From: an uncultured Collinsella sp.
Lineage (GTDB): Bacteria > Actinomycetota > Coriobacteriia > Coriobacteriales > Coriobacteriaceae
Length of the DNA stretch: 60,505 bases
Direction: 5' to 3'
Assembly (NCBI GenBank): GCA_902470695.1
Contig: CABRHH010000014.1
Coordinates: 1-60,505, forward strand
Each line of letters begins with the position of its first letter. The first letter of the stretch is position 1. A program made the position numbers and the translations under genes. Shown in pieces: positions 25,336-33,155 of the stretch. The notes under the pieces were generated by a model that saw only the letters and a program-made list of their open reading frames with translations, had not been told where the DNA came from and did not search any database.

Positions 25336-25411
25336 GGGTGCGCCCCGGCGCGCTGTGCGGTCGCGGGTGTGTCTCGGGCGGGCCGCTGTCGGCTGTGTGC
25401 GACTGTCAGCT
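25336..25411 (+). repeat. 77-bp direct repeat, right copy, with extra iterons
   Basis: Right partner of 24808-24884. It ends in 17-bp iteron units continuing to about 25419, a partial arm without the rest of the 170-bp element. Confidence 0.78.
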
Positions 25412-25436
25412 GCACACCGATTGATGCACATTCAAC

Positions 25437-25668
25437 CGAATCGACCCCGTCCCCAAATGGGGTTGCCCAAATCGGGGCCGCATATCCCGAGCGCTCGGCT
25501 GGCCCGCGCTCGACGAGTGCCGCCTTGCGCTGGGCTATGTGGTGTGGGTACAAGAAAGCGCCCGCGGCCCGGGATTGCGGGCGCCTGCAGTATCGACCCC
25601 GTCCCCAAATTGCGGAAATGACCCCGTCCCCAAATTGAGAAAAACGAAACGACCCCGTCCCCAAATTG
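25437..25668 (-). repeat. Inverted G-box cluster downstream of histidine kinase
   Basis: Minus-orientation copies at 25437-25458 and three within 25592-25668. The last lies 12 bases past the kinase stop (25680), G-rich on its coding strand, mirroring the plus-strand copies after the acyltransferase stop. Confidence 0.9.
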
Positions 25669-25679
25669 AAAACGGCGGC

Positions 25680-26567
25680 TTATCGCTCGGCGAGCTCGAT
25701 GGCGAGCGTGTCGCCGTGCATTCTGGCGGAGAGCTCCAGCCCCATCGCGCGGGCAAGCCGCGCGCACGTGGCAAGCCCCAGGCCCGCCCCGCCGCGCCCG
25801 CGAGCACTGTCGGCCTGGTAGAACCGCTCGAAAAGGCGCTCGACCTCGATGGCGTCAGGGTCGGCCACGCGGTTCTCGATGCGCAGTGACCCTTGCCCCA
25901 CCGCGATCCGCGGCGCTTCGACGCCGTGCCGCAGCGCGTTTGCCACCAGGTTTTCGACGATGCGCGCCAGGGCCGTGCGGTCCCCGCAGATCGCTGCATC
26001 CCCGGGGTCGGCCGCCAGCGCAGGCTCCCAGCCGCGTTGCTCGAATGCGGGAACGTGCCCGAGCAGCACCTGCTCGACCAGCGGCTTGAGCGCAACGGGC
26101 TCGCAGTCGAGCGAAAGGTCGGGGTCGCTCGCCTTGGTGTAGGCGAACAGCTGGTCGAGCAGGGCGGCGGTGGCGCCGATGCGCTGACGGGCGCACTCGA
26201 AGTGCGCCCGCTGCCGACCCGGATCCTCCTCGCGCTCGGCAAGCTGCAGGTAGCCATTGGCGCCGGTGAGCGGCGTGCGGATGTCGTGCGAAAGCGCGGA
26301 CAGGTCGCGTTGGAACTCCTGGCGATGGCGCAGTGCCGCCGTGCGTTCTCGCGCGGCCCGGTCGAGCTCCTCGTTCACGGCGTCGATCATGCCGGAGAGG
26401 CCCGGTGCCGCCGCCCCGCGCGTGAGGCGGGCGTTGCTCTCATCGTCGCGCTGCCGGAGGAAGCGCGCGCACCGCCGCAGCTCCATGGCGTAGGTGGCCA
26501 TGACGAGCAGCGCTCCGGCCCCGCAGCCGAGGATGAAGATGAGGGCGATGAGCGCTGCGGTGTTCAT
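25680..26567 (-). CDS. Sensor histidine kinase
   Basis: 295-residue kinase of the short intramembrane-sensing type: one N-terminal membrane helix (residues 4-26), a short linker, dimerisation/H-box ALSHDIRTPLTGANGYLQL (His94), N-box RIVENLVANALRHG and a G2 box GRGGAGLGLATCARLA. The canonical DxGxG G1 box is degraded (RIENRVADPDAIEVERLFERFYQ), as in some VanS-like kinases. Follows the ABC permease by 13 bases with GGAG before the ATG. Such kinases often report flux of the adjacent ABC transporter against antimicrobial peptides. No response regulator lies in this operon. Confidence 0.9.
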   Translation of the reverse strand: MNTAALIALIFILGCGAGALLVMATYAMELRRCARFLRQRDDESNARLTRGAAAPGLSGMIDAVNEELDRAARERTAALRHRQEFQRDLSALSHDIRTPLTGANGYLQLAEREEDPGRQRAHFECARQRIGATAALLDQLFAYTKASDPDLSLDCEPVALKPLVEQVLLGHVPAFEQRGWEPALAADPGDAAICGDRTALARIVENLVANALRHGVEAPRIAVGQGSLRIENRVADPDAIEVERLFERFYQADSARGRGGAGLGLATCARLARAMGLELSARMHGDTLAIELAER

Positions 26568-26580
26568 GGGGCTCCAATCC

Positions 26581-27450
26581 CTACAGGGCGCGGCGACGGC
26601 CTGCGGCCAGCAGCGCGCCGCTTCCGATGGCCAGCCACAGGATACCAGTCAACATGGCCCAGTTCATCGCGCCGCCCGGCACGGCAGAAACATATGGCGC
26701 CAGGGCGTCGGCCATGGCGGTACCGCCTCCGGCCAGGAAGCCCATTGCGGCGCTGGGCATCCAAGCGGCCAGCGCGGGCATCGCGTGGAACACGGGAGCG
26801 AAGCTCGGTGCAAGCTCGGGGCCGAGCTCGCCCATCAGTTGGAGACCCTGGGAAACGAAACCGCACAGGATCACGAAGGCGAAGCCGTAGCTCAGCGGCT
26901 TGATGCGCGTGATGAGGGCGAGCGCCAGGGGCACCACGGAGAGCGCCCACACCACCAGCCAGCTTCCGGCAAACCAGCCGATTGCTTGGCCTGCGGTGTT
27001 GGCCTCGGCGAAGCGGAACCCGGCGAGTACGAAACACGCCAGGTGGCAGGCGGCGGAGACGGCGAGTATCAGGGCGCTCCACACCCCGACGATCAGGATT
27101 TTCTCGGCGAGATACGCCATACGCCCGCGCAGGGACGACACGACTGTTCGAATGTATCCGTCGGTGAGGTCGGCGAAGAAGAGCTCAAGTGCGCCGAAGC
27201 TGGCAGCGAGCGCGGCGATCGAGGGGGCGCCGAGCAAAAACGCGCCCAAAAAGACGACCGGCGATGTGGCGAAGGTGTTCGGATCGAGAGTGGTGAACGC
27301 GCCGGGGATCCCGTCGTGAGCCGTGGCGTACAGCAGCGCCGTTTCCAGCACGGCAAGGCAGAGGATGAAGAGGCCGTATTGCCAGAGGAGCCCGCGCAGG
27401 TGCCTGGGGCGCGTGATGCGGTAGAGGTCGGAGCGCAGCAGGTTGAGCAT
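26581..27450 (-). CDS. ABC-2-type transporter permease
   Basis: 289-residue membrane subunit with six hydrophobic helices; MLNLLRSDLYRITRPRHLRG is the typical cytoplasmic start of lantibiotic-immunity/bacitracin-type permeases. The ATG at 27450 has GAAAGGA at good distance. The reading frame is however open without a stop for another 143 codons up to an ATG at 27879 that overlaps the ATPase stop as ATGA. That extension is Ala/Thr/Pro-rich, then HIINGGINIALAAFLLYLLTP, a possible extra membrane helix. Either the permease begins at 27450 or the protein is a 432-residue fusion; I favour the shorter form. Confidence 0.82.
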   Translation of the reverse strand: MLNLLRSDLYRITRPRHLRGLLWQYGLFILCLAVLETALLYATAHDGIPGAFTTLDPNTFATSPVVFLGAFLLGAPSIAALAASFGALELFFADLTDGYIRTVVSSLRGRMAYLAEKILIVGVWSALILAVSAACHLACFVLAGFRFAEANTAGQAIGWFAGSWLVVWALSVVPLALALITRIKPLSYGFAFVILCGFVSQGLQLMGELGPELAPSFAPVFHAMPALAAWMPSAAMGFLAGGGTAMADALAPYVSAVPGGAMNWAMLTGILWLAIGSGALLAAGRRRAL

Positions 27451-27879
27451 GGTGAGACATCCTTTCAGACGGGGAGTGAGCAAGTAGAGCAGAAACGCGG
27501 CGAGTGCGATGTTGATGCCGCCGTTGATGATATGGGCCGGATGGGAAAGGGGTGTGGCAAGCGTCGCTGTGCGGGGCGAGCCGCCTGCGTTCGTGCCGGT
27601 TGGATGCGCGGGGTCGCGTGCGGCGCCGGTGGAGCGCGGCGGCGCTTCGGCGATGGTGGCTGCGGGCGGCGCGCTTGAAGCCGAGGCCGCCGGGGCCGGC
27701 GCGCCTGTAGCCACGGGTGCTGCGCCGGCAGCTGCGGCCGTTGCACCTGTGGCCACGGGTGTTGCGCCTGCAACCGCTGCCGCCTCGGCCGGTGCGCGTA
27801 CGGACTCGGCTGTCGCGGCCCGCGCACCTACGATCACGGCCGACGCCTCGGCGACGCTGCCTGCGGCCGCCGCCCTCAT
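27451..27879 (-). other. In-frame Ala-rich extension upstream of the permease
   Basis: An open, low-complexity stretch between ATPase stop and permease start, in frame with the permease. It has an internal ~50-bp imperfect repeat (CCTGTGGCCACGGGTG, about 27700-27785). The overlap ATGA at 27876-27879 argues it is translated; its composition argues it is a repeat-driven insertion. Confidence 0.5.
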
Positions 27880-28931
27880 CGCTTGAAAAGGCCGCGCAGC
27901 GCAAAGGCCCCTCCCGCGCGTCGTGCGCCGTCGGTTTCCTCGTCATCCGTACCGCCCATGAGTTCGACGAAGTATTCCTCCAGATCACGTTCGATCAGGC
28001 TGAGTTCGTGCGCGAGCTCGCCGGCATCGCTCAGGGCGCGGGCAACATCCTCGCAGGAGGGCATGCCGAGCGCCTCGGTGCCGTCGGCGGCTCCTCCGAA
28101 CCGGGCGTCTGCCGGACGCGGCCCGGACCCGGCCGTGATGAAGATCGCATCGTCGGCGTCGACGCGGAAGGCGGCCTGCCCGAACCGCTGCTCGAGCACG
28201 GCCGAGGCGCGTGCCGTGTTGGACGCCTTGACGCGGACGGCGCTCGTGCACGCAGCGTGGACCTCGCCCTCGGTGAGTTCACGCACCATGCGCCCGGACC
28301 GGATGACGCCGAAGCGCGTGGCCATGCGGTCGAGCTGGTCGAGCACATGGCTGGAGATGACGATCGTGATGCCGCGCTCGCGGTTGAGGTCTACGAGCGT
28401 CCGGCGCATCTGCCGCGTGGCCTCGGGGTCGAGGCCGTTGAACGGCTCGTCGAGCAGCAGCAGGTCGGGGCCTCCCACGAGGGCCAGCCCCAGTCCCAGG
28501 CGCTGCTTCATTCCGAGGGAGAATTTCTTGGCGGCGCGCGTGCCGACCTCGTGCAGCCCCACGAGCTCGAGCAGCTCGCGGCAGCGCTCGCGCGGATGCA
28601 TGACACCCAGGGCGAGTGCCTTCGCCATCAGGTTCTCCTCGGCCGACATGGTGGGCAGGATGCCGGGGCTTTCGATCAGCGCGCCCACGCGGGAGAACCC
28701 GGCGGAAAACGGGCTGCTGAGGCTCGGCGTGCAGACTGCACCGAACAGGGAGATTTCGCCCGAGGTGGGCAGCGTGAGGCCCGCGAACATCTTCAGGGCG
28801 GTGGATTTTCCGGCGCCGTTTTTGCCCACGAAGCCATAGATGTCGCCGGCGCCCACGTGCATGTCGAGCGCATCGACGGCGCGCATGTGGCCGTATGCCT
28901 TGGTGAGCTGGCGGGTTTCGATAACGTTCAT
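27876..28931 (-). CDS. ABC transporter ATP-binding protein
   Basis: 351-residue ATPase of the bacitracin/lantibiotic-resistance type. Walker A GFVGKNGAGKSTALKM, signature FSLGMKQRLGLGLAL, Walker B LLLLDEPFNGLDPEA and the switch ISSHVLDQL are all intact. A longer C-terminal region (about 215-351) is partly low-complexity. The ATG at 28931 follows AAGGAG at 5-base spacing. First gene of an ATPase-permease-kinase operon transcribed leftwards. The promoter region carries four 11-bp phased repeats, typical of an OmpR-family regulator site. Confidence 0.93.
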   Translation of the reverse strand: MNVIETRQLTKAYGHMRAVDALDMHVGAGDIYGFVGKNGAGKSTALKMFAGLTLPTSGEISLFGAVCTPSLSSPFSAGFSRVGALIESPGILPTMSAEENLMAKALALGVMHPRERCRELLELVGLHEVGTRAAKKFSLGMKQRLGLGLALVGGPDLLLLDEPFNGLDPEATRQMRRTLVDLNRERGITIVISSHVLDQLDRMATRFGVIRSGRMVRELTEGEVHAACTSAVRVKASNTARASAVLEQRFGQAAFRVDADDAIFITAGSGPRPADARFGGAADGTEALGMPSCEDVARALSDAGELAHELSLIERDLEEYFVELMGGTDDEETDGARRAGGAFALRGLFKR

Positions 28932-28985
28932 GCTTCTCCTTCGCATCGGTCGGTATCAGCTTACCGAACAGCATGACGGCCAACC

Positions 28986-29029
28986 CTGAACAAACCCTCA
29001 AGCAAATCTCAAGAAAGCCTAAAGAATGG
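28986..29029 (-). promoter_or_regulatory. Four 11-bp phased direct repeats before the ABC/kinase operon
   Basis: CTGAACAAACC, CTCAAGCAAAT, CTCAAGAAAGC and CTAAAGAATGG follow one another with exact 11-base period, read on the plus strand; the minus strand gives TTGAG-type half-sites. OmpR/PhoB-family regulators bind such phased repeats, so a response regulator probably controls this operon. Confidence 0.65.
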
Positions 29030-29095
29030 TGCGGCACCGGGGCCACGCGCCGCACCTCGGCCGTGGCCCCAGGCGGTCCCGCCCCGCGTGCCTCC

Positions 29096-29124
29096 ACCTG
29101 AACAAAAAGTCATCGTGTTCAGGT
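29096..29124. promoter_or_regulatory. Inverted repeat between divergent ABC operons
   Basis: ACCTGAAC and GTTCAGGT form a perfect 8-bp inverted repeat with 13-base spacer, just before GATAAT (29135-29140), a plausible -10 box for the fused transporter gene. CCTGAACAAA also occurs at 28985, inside the phased repeats, so one regulator may act in both directions. Confidence 0.55.
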
Positions 29125-29192
29125 CCCGTTTCAGGATAATGGGGTAGAAAGATTGCTTCGGTTAACAAAACTCGATTCGGGAGTTCGTGCCT

Positions 29193-32100
29193 ATGTTCGA
29201 TAAGAGACTGATTCGGATGGTGCCCGGCGTCATGCGCTACATCGTGGCGTCGGTTGCGGGCAAGTGGGTTGCCCTGCTGTGCAACATCGGGGTGTTCGCC
29301 GGTGTGGCTACGCTGCTTACCGCCACGGTGCTGGGAGACGTCGCCCCCAGCGTGGCGCAGCCTGCCGCCGCAGCAGCGTTCGGCACGGTGCAGGCGGCCG
29401 TGGGCGCCCTGCAGGCGGCCGGAATCGGAGCCCCGCAGGCGGCGGGCGTCGGGACCCTGCGGGCCGCACCCGCCTGGCTGCTGTTCTTCGCGATCCTGCT
29501 GGCGGTCCGCGCGCTGGCCATCTACCTCGCCCAGCGCGCCGGCGATCGCGCGGCCTATCTGGCGAAGCGCCGCGTGCGCCAGGTGGTGTACGACAAGCTC
29601 GCCAGCATGGGTCCGGCCTATGCCGAGCAGGTCTCGACGGCCGAGGCGGTGCAGACGAGCGTGGAGGGCGCCCAGCAGCTCGAGGTGTACTTCGGCGGCT
29701 ACCTGCCGCAGCTGTTCTACGCGGTGCTCGCCCCCGTCACGCTGTTCGCAGCGCTGGTGGGTATGGCGGGTGCACCGGCTGCGGTGCTGCTGGTCATCGT
29801 CCCGCTCATCCCCATCTCCATCATGCTCGTGATGCGCAACGCCAAAAAGGTCGCCGCTGAATACTGGGGCAGCTACGTGGATCTGGGCGGCAGCTTTCTG
29901 GAGGCGGTGCAGGGCCTGACGACGCTCAAGATCTATCGCGCCGACGAGCGCTGGCACGAGCGCATGAACCGCGAGGCTGAGGGCTTCCGCCGCGCCACCA
30001 TGAAGATGCTGGGCGTGCAGCTGCGCTCGATCAACGTGATGGACCTGGTGGCGTTCGGCGGCGCGGCAGCCGGCATCATCGTGGCGCTGCTCCAGCTCAA
30101 CGGCGGCGCGATCGGCTTTTTCGCTGCGTTCATGGTGGTCTTTTTGTCCCAGGAGTTCTTCCTGCCCATGCGTCGGCTGGGCTCGCTGTTCCATACGGCC
30201 ATGAACGGCATGAGCGCCGCCAAGACGATATTTCGCATCCTGGATGCGCCGGCGCCGGCGCGCGGTGAGGCCGAGCTCGATGGGGACGGGGGCGTGGTGT
30301 GCTCAGGCGTGGGGTACGCGTACGGCGGCACGACGGTGCTTGCCGATGTGTCCTGCACGGTGGCGCGCGGGAGCCTGACGGCGATCGTGGGCGGTAGCGG
30401 TAGCGGCAAGTCTACGCTGGCCGGCATCCTGAGCGGACGCAGGGCCGGCTACCAGGGGCGCCTGACCATCGGCGGAGTCGACGTGCGCGATGCGTCGCTC
30501 GCCTCGCTGTCGCGCACCGTGACGCTCGTGCCCACCAACGGGCATCTGTTCGAGGGCACCGTGCGCAGCAACCTGGCCATGGCGGCGCCGAACGCTGCCG
30601 ACGAGGAGCTGTGGGAGGCGCTTCGCCGCTGCCAGGTGGATGGGTTCGTGCGCGCTGCCGGAGGGCTGGATGCGCACGTGGCCGAGGGCGGGTCGAACCT
30701 GTCGGGCGGCCAGCGCCAGCGCATCTGCGTGGCCCGCGCCCTGCTGCATGACACGCCCATCTATGTGTTCGATGAGGCGACCTCCAATGTGGATGCGGCC
30801 AGCGAGCACGCGATCGGCCAGGTGATCGCCGGTCTGGCGGGCACGCACACGGTGATCGTGATCGCACACCGCCTGGCGTCGGTGACCCAGGCCGACCAGA
30901 TTCTGGTGATCGACGGTGGCGCGCTGGTGGAGCGCGGGAGCCATGCGGAGCTGGTGGCCGCAGGCGGCCGCTATGCCGAGCTGTGGGAGAGCCAGCACGA
31001 GCTTGCGGCGTTTACGGATGAGGCGGTCGAGGGGGCGGAGCCCGAGCGGGATGCCGCGGCGGACATGCGCACCGCGACGGAGGTTGCGGCGGGCGTGCGT
31101 GTTTCGGCTGCCGCGCACGCCACGGCCGCGGGCGCCGCGTCGGCGGTCGTCGAGCCCGTCGAGCCCGCCAAGCCTGGTGATGCGTCCGCGGTTTCTGATC
31201 GGCCTCACGGAGCGAGCGCGCCCGCGGCCGATGCCCATGTTGGCGTTCCGGCGGCACCGGCAGCCGATGCCCGTGTTGGCGCTTCGACGGCACCGGTGCG
31301 CCGCTCGGCCTTCTCCATCATGATGCGCATGCTGGGGCTCGTGCGCCCGCTGATGCCCTATCTGCTGCTGGCCATCGCCCTGGGAAGCCTCGGCTCGCTG
31401 GCGGCGACGTTCGTCACCACCTTCGGCGCGTATGGCATCATGGCGGCGCTCGACTACCCGCTGGCGCTCGGAGTGGGCGGCGCGTGCGCGCTGGCCGCGG
31501 TATGCGCGGCGGTCCGCGGTCCGCTGCATTACGGCGAGCAGCTGTGCAACCACTACATCGCCTTCCGCCTGCTGGCGCTCATCCGCGACCGGGTGTTCTC
31601 GGCGCTGCGCCGGCTGGCCCCCGCCAAGCTCGAGGGCCGCGACAAGGGCGACTTGGTGTCCCTGGTGACGGCAGACATCGAGCTGTTGGAGGTTTTCTAC
31701 GCGCATACGATTTCGCCGATCGCCATCGCGCTCGTGACCTCGCTGGCCATGCTTGTGTTCATCGGCGTGCAGGCGCCGGCACTGGCGGTCATCGCGCTGG
31801 CGGGCTATGTGCTGCTGGGCGTGGTGATGCCCGTAGTGTCCTCCAAGCTGTGCGGGGATGCCGGCCGGGCGAGCCGCGACGGCGCGGGCGCGATCAGCGC
31901 CTACGTGCTCGACAGCCTGCGCGGCTTGGCCGAGGTCATTCAGCTGGGCCGCACGTCCGAGCGGGCGTGCGGCCTGGCGCAGCGCACCGACGCGATGGGC
32001 CGCAACGACCGTCGCCTGCATGTGCGCATGGCGCTGGTCGAGGGCTTGGCCGACGCCGTGGTGCTCGGCATGAGCCTGGCCATGGTTGCGGCCGCAATCG

Positions 32101-33080
32101 CGCTTACGGCGGCCGGCGAGCTTGCGCTGCCGACGGCGTTTGTCTGCGCGTTCGCCTACCTCTCCTCGTTCGGGCCGGTGCTGGCCGTCTGCCGCCTGGG
32201 CACCTCGCTGCAGGCGACGCTTGCCAGCGGCGCGCGTGTGCTCGACCTGCTGGATGAGCAGCCCGCGCGCGCCGAGGTGACAGCGGGCGAGGACATCGCG
32301 TTCGCCGGTGCGGCGGCCGAGCATGTGAGCTTCTCGTACGGGGCGCCGGCAGTCGGCGGCGCGATGCTGGCGGCGCGTCCCGTGCCCGCAGCGGAGGTGT
32401 CGCCGGCGGGGCTTGGTTCGGCCCCGGCGGAGGCAGCGCCGGCGGGGCTTGGTTCGGCCCCGGCGGGGGTCGAGGCGATTCTGGACGACGTGTCCGTGGC
32501 GTTTGCGGAAGGCGAGATGGTGTGCATCACGGGTCGTTCCGGCTCGGGCAAGTCGACCCTGCTCAAGCTGCTCATGCGCTTCTGGGATGCCACGGCGGGG
32601 CGCGTGGAGGTGTCCGGCGTCGATGTGCGCGGCGTCAACACGGCGAGCCTGCGGGCGGCCGAGAGCTATATGACGCAGGATACGCACCTGTTCGTGGGGA
32701 CGATCGGCGACAACCTGCGCATCGCCCGCGCTGACGCCACGGACGCCGAACTGGATGCCGCGTGCGAGGCCGCCGCGCTCACCGCGCTCATCGGGCGCCT
32801 CCCGGCCGGCTACGACACACCGGTGGGCGAGCTGGGCGATAGCCTATCCGGGGGCGAGCGCCAGCGCATCGGCCTGGCGCGCGTGTTTCTGCACGATGCG
32901 CCGTTCGTGCTGCTCGACGAGCCCACGAGCAACCTCGACGCTTTGAGCGAGGCGACGGTGATGCGCTCGGTGGCGCGTTTGCGCGCGCAGGGCAAAACGG
33001 TGGTGCTGGTGAGCCATCGAGCCTCTACCTGCGCGTTTGCCGACCGGTCCTATTCGGTCGAGCGCGGTCGCCTGTCATAG
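29193..33080 (+). CDS. Fused CydDC-like double ABC transporter
   Basis: 1295 residues holding two complete half-transporters in one chain. The first has a CydD-like membrane domain (DRAAYLAKRRVRQVVYDKLASMGP, LEVYFGGYLPQLFYAVLAP), Walker A GGSGSGKST at 400, LSGGQRQR and VFDEATSNVD. A ~100-residue Ala/Pro-rich linker (about 606-706) leads to the second membrane domain and second ATPase: Walker A GRSGSGKST at 1114, LSGGERQR and LLDEPTSNLD. Both sites look catalytically intact. Linker and pre-ATPase region contain tandem duplications (36 bp at about 31228-31300, 33 bp at about 32400-32466). No cydAB is nearby, so export of thiols or haem-related compounds is only analogy. Start ATG 29193 with GGGAG spaced 9. 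Confidence 0.9.
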   Translation: MFDKRLIRMVPGVMRYIVASVAGKWVALLCNIGVFAGVATLLTATVLGDVAPSVAQPAAAAAFGTVQAAVGALQAAGIGAPQAAGVGTLRAAPAWLLFFAILLAVRALAIYLAQRAGDRAAYLAKRRVRQVVYDKLASMGPAYAEQVSTAEAVQTSVEGAQQLEVYFGGYLPQLFYAVLAPVTLFAALVGMAGAPAAVLLVIVPLIPISIMLVMRNAKKVAAEYWGSYVDLGGSFLEAVQGLTTLKIYRADERWHERMNREAEGFRRATMKMLGVQLRSINVMDLVAFGGAAAGIIVALLQLNGGAIGFFAAFMVVFLSQEFFLPMRRLGSLFHTAMNGMSAAKTIFRILDAPAPARGEAELDGDGGVVCSGVGYAYGGTTVLADVSCTVARGSLTAIVGGSGSGKSTLAGILSGRRAGYQGRLTIGGVDVRDASLASLSRTVTLVPTNGHLFEGTVRSNLAMAAPNAADEELWEALRRCQVDGFVRAAGGLDAHVAEGGSNLSGGQRQRICVARALLHDTPIYVFDEATSNVDAASEHAIGQVIAGLAGTHTVIVIAHRLASVTQADQILVIDGGALVERGSHAELVAAGGRYAELWESQHELAAFTDEAVEGAEPERDAAADMRTATEVAAGVRVSAAAHATAAGAASAVVEPVEPAKPGDASAVSDRPHGASAPAADAHVGVPAAPAADARVGASTAPVRRSAFSIMMRMLGLVRPLMPYLLLAIALGSLGSLAATFVTTFGAYGIMAALDYPLALGVGGACALAAVCAAVRGPLHYGEQLCNHYIAFRLLALIRDRVFSALRRLAPAKLEGRDKGDLVSLVTADIELLEVFYAHTISPIAIALVTSLAMLVFIGVQAPALAVIALAGYVLLGVVMPVVSSKLCGDAGRASRDGAGAISAYVLDSLRGLAEVIQLGRTSERACGLAQRTDAMGRNDRRLHVRMALVEGLADAVVLGMSLAMVAAAIALTAAGELALPTAFVCAFAYLSSFGPVLAVCRLGTSLQATLASGARVLDLLDEQPARAEVTAGEDIAFAGAAAEHVSFSYGAPAVGGAMLAARPVPAAEVSPAGLGSAPAEAAPAGLGSAPAGVEAILDDVSVAFAEGEMVCITGRSGSGKSTLLKLLMRFWDATAGRVEVSGVDVRGVNTASLRAAESYMTQDTHLFVGTIGDNLRIARADATDAELDAACEAAALTALIGRLPAGYDTPVGELGDSLSGGERQRIGLARVFLHDAPFVLLDEPTSNLDALSEATVMRSVARLRAQGKTVVLVSHRASTCAFADRSYSVERGRLS

Positions 33081-33104
33081 GCACGCGAAAGAGGGTACCC
33101 CGGC

Positions 33105-33143
33105 ACGGCCGGCAGCATGATGCGACGTGCTGCCGGCCGTTTT
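33105..33143 (+). terminator. Intrinsic terminator between convergent genes
   Basis: ACGGCCGGCAGCA and TGCTGCCGGCCGT make a perfect 13-bp stem with 10-base loop, followed by TTTTGG, 25 bases after the fused transporter stop. It ends that transcript. Confidence 0.82.
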
Positions 33144-33155
33144 GGTGACCGCCTG

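Noticed and set aside
24518..25664. Possible small genes in the 24.6-25.7 kb gap
   Set aside because: Open frames there are made of the G-box and iteron repeats (NLGTGSFRT or PVPKL peptides) and have no consistent start signals.
10143..25668. CRISPR array as explanation of the repeated units
   Set aside because: Spacing is irregular, orientation changes within arrays, repeats are not regularly separated by spacers, and no cas gene is present.
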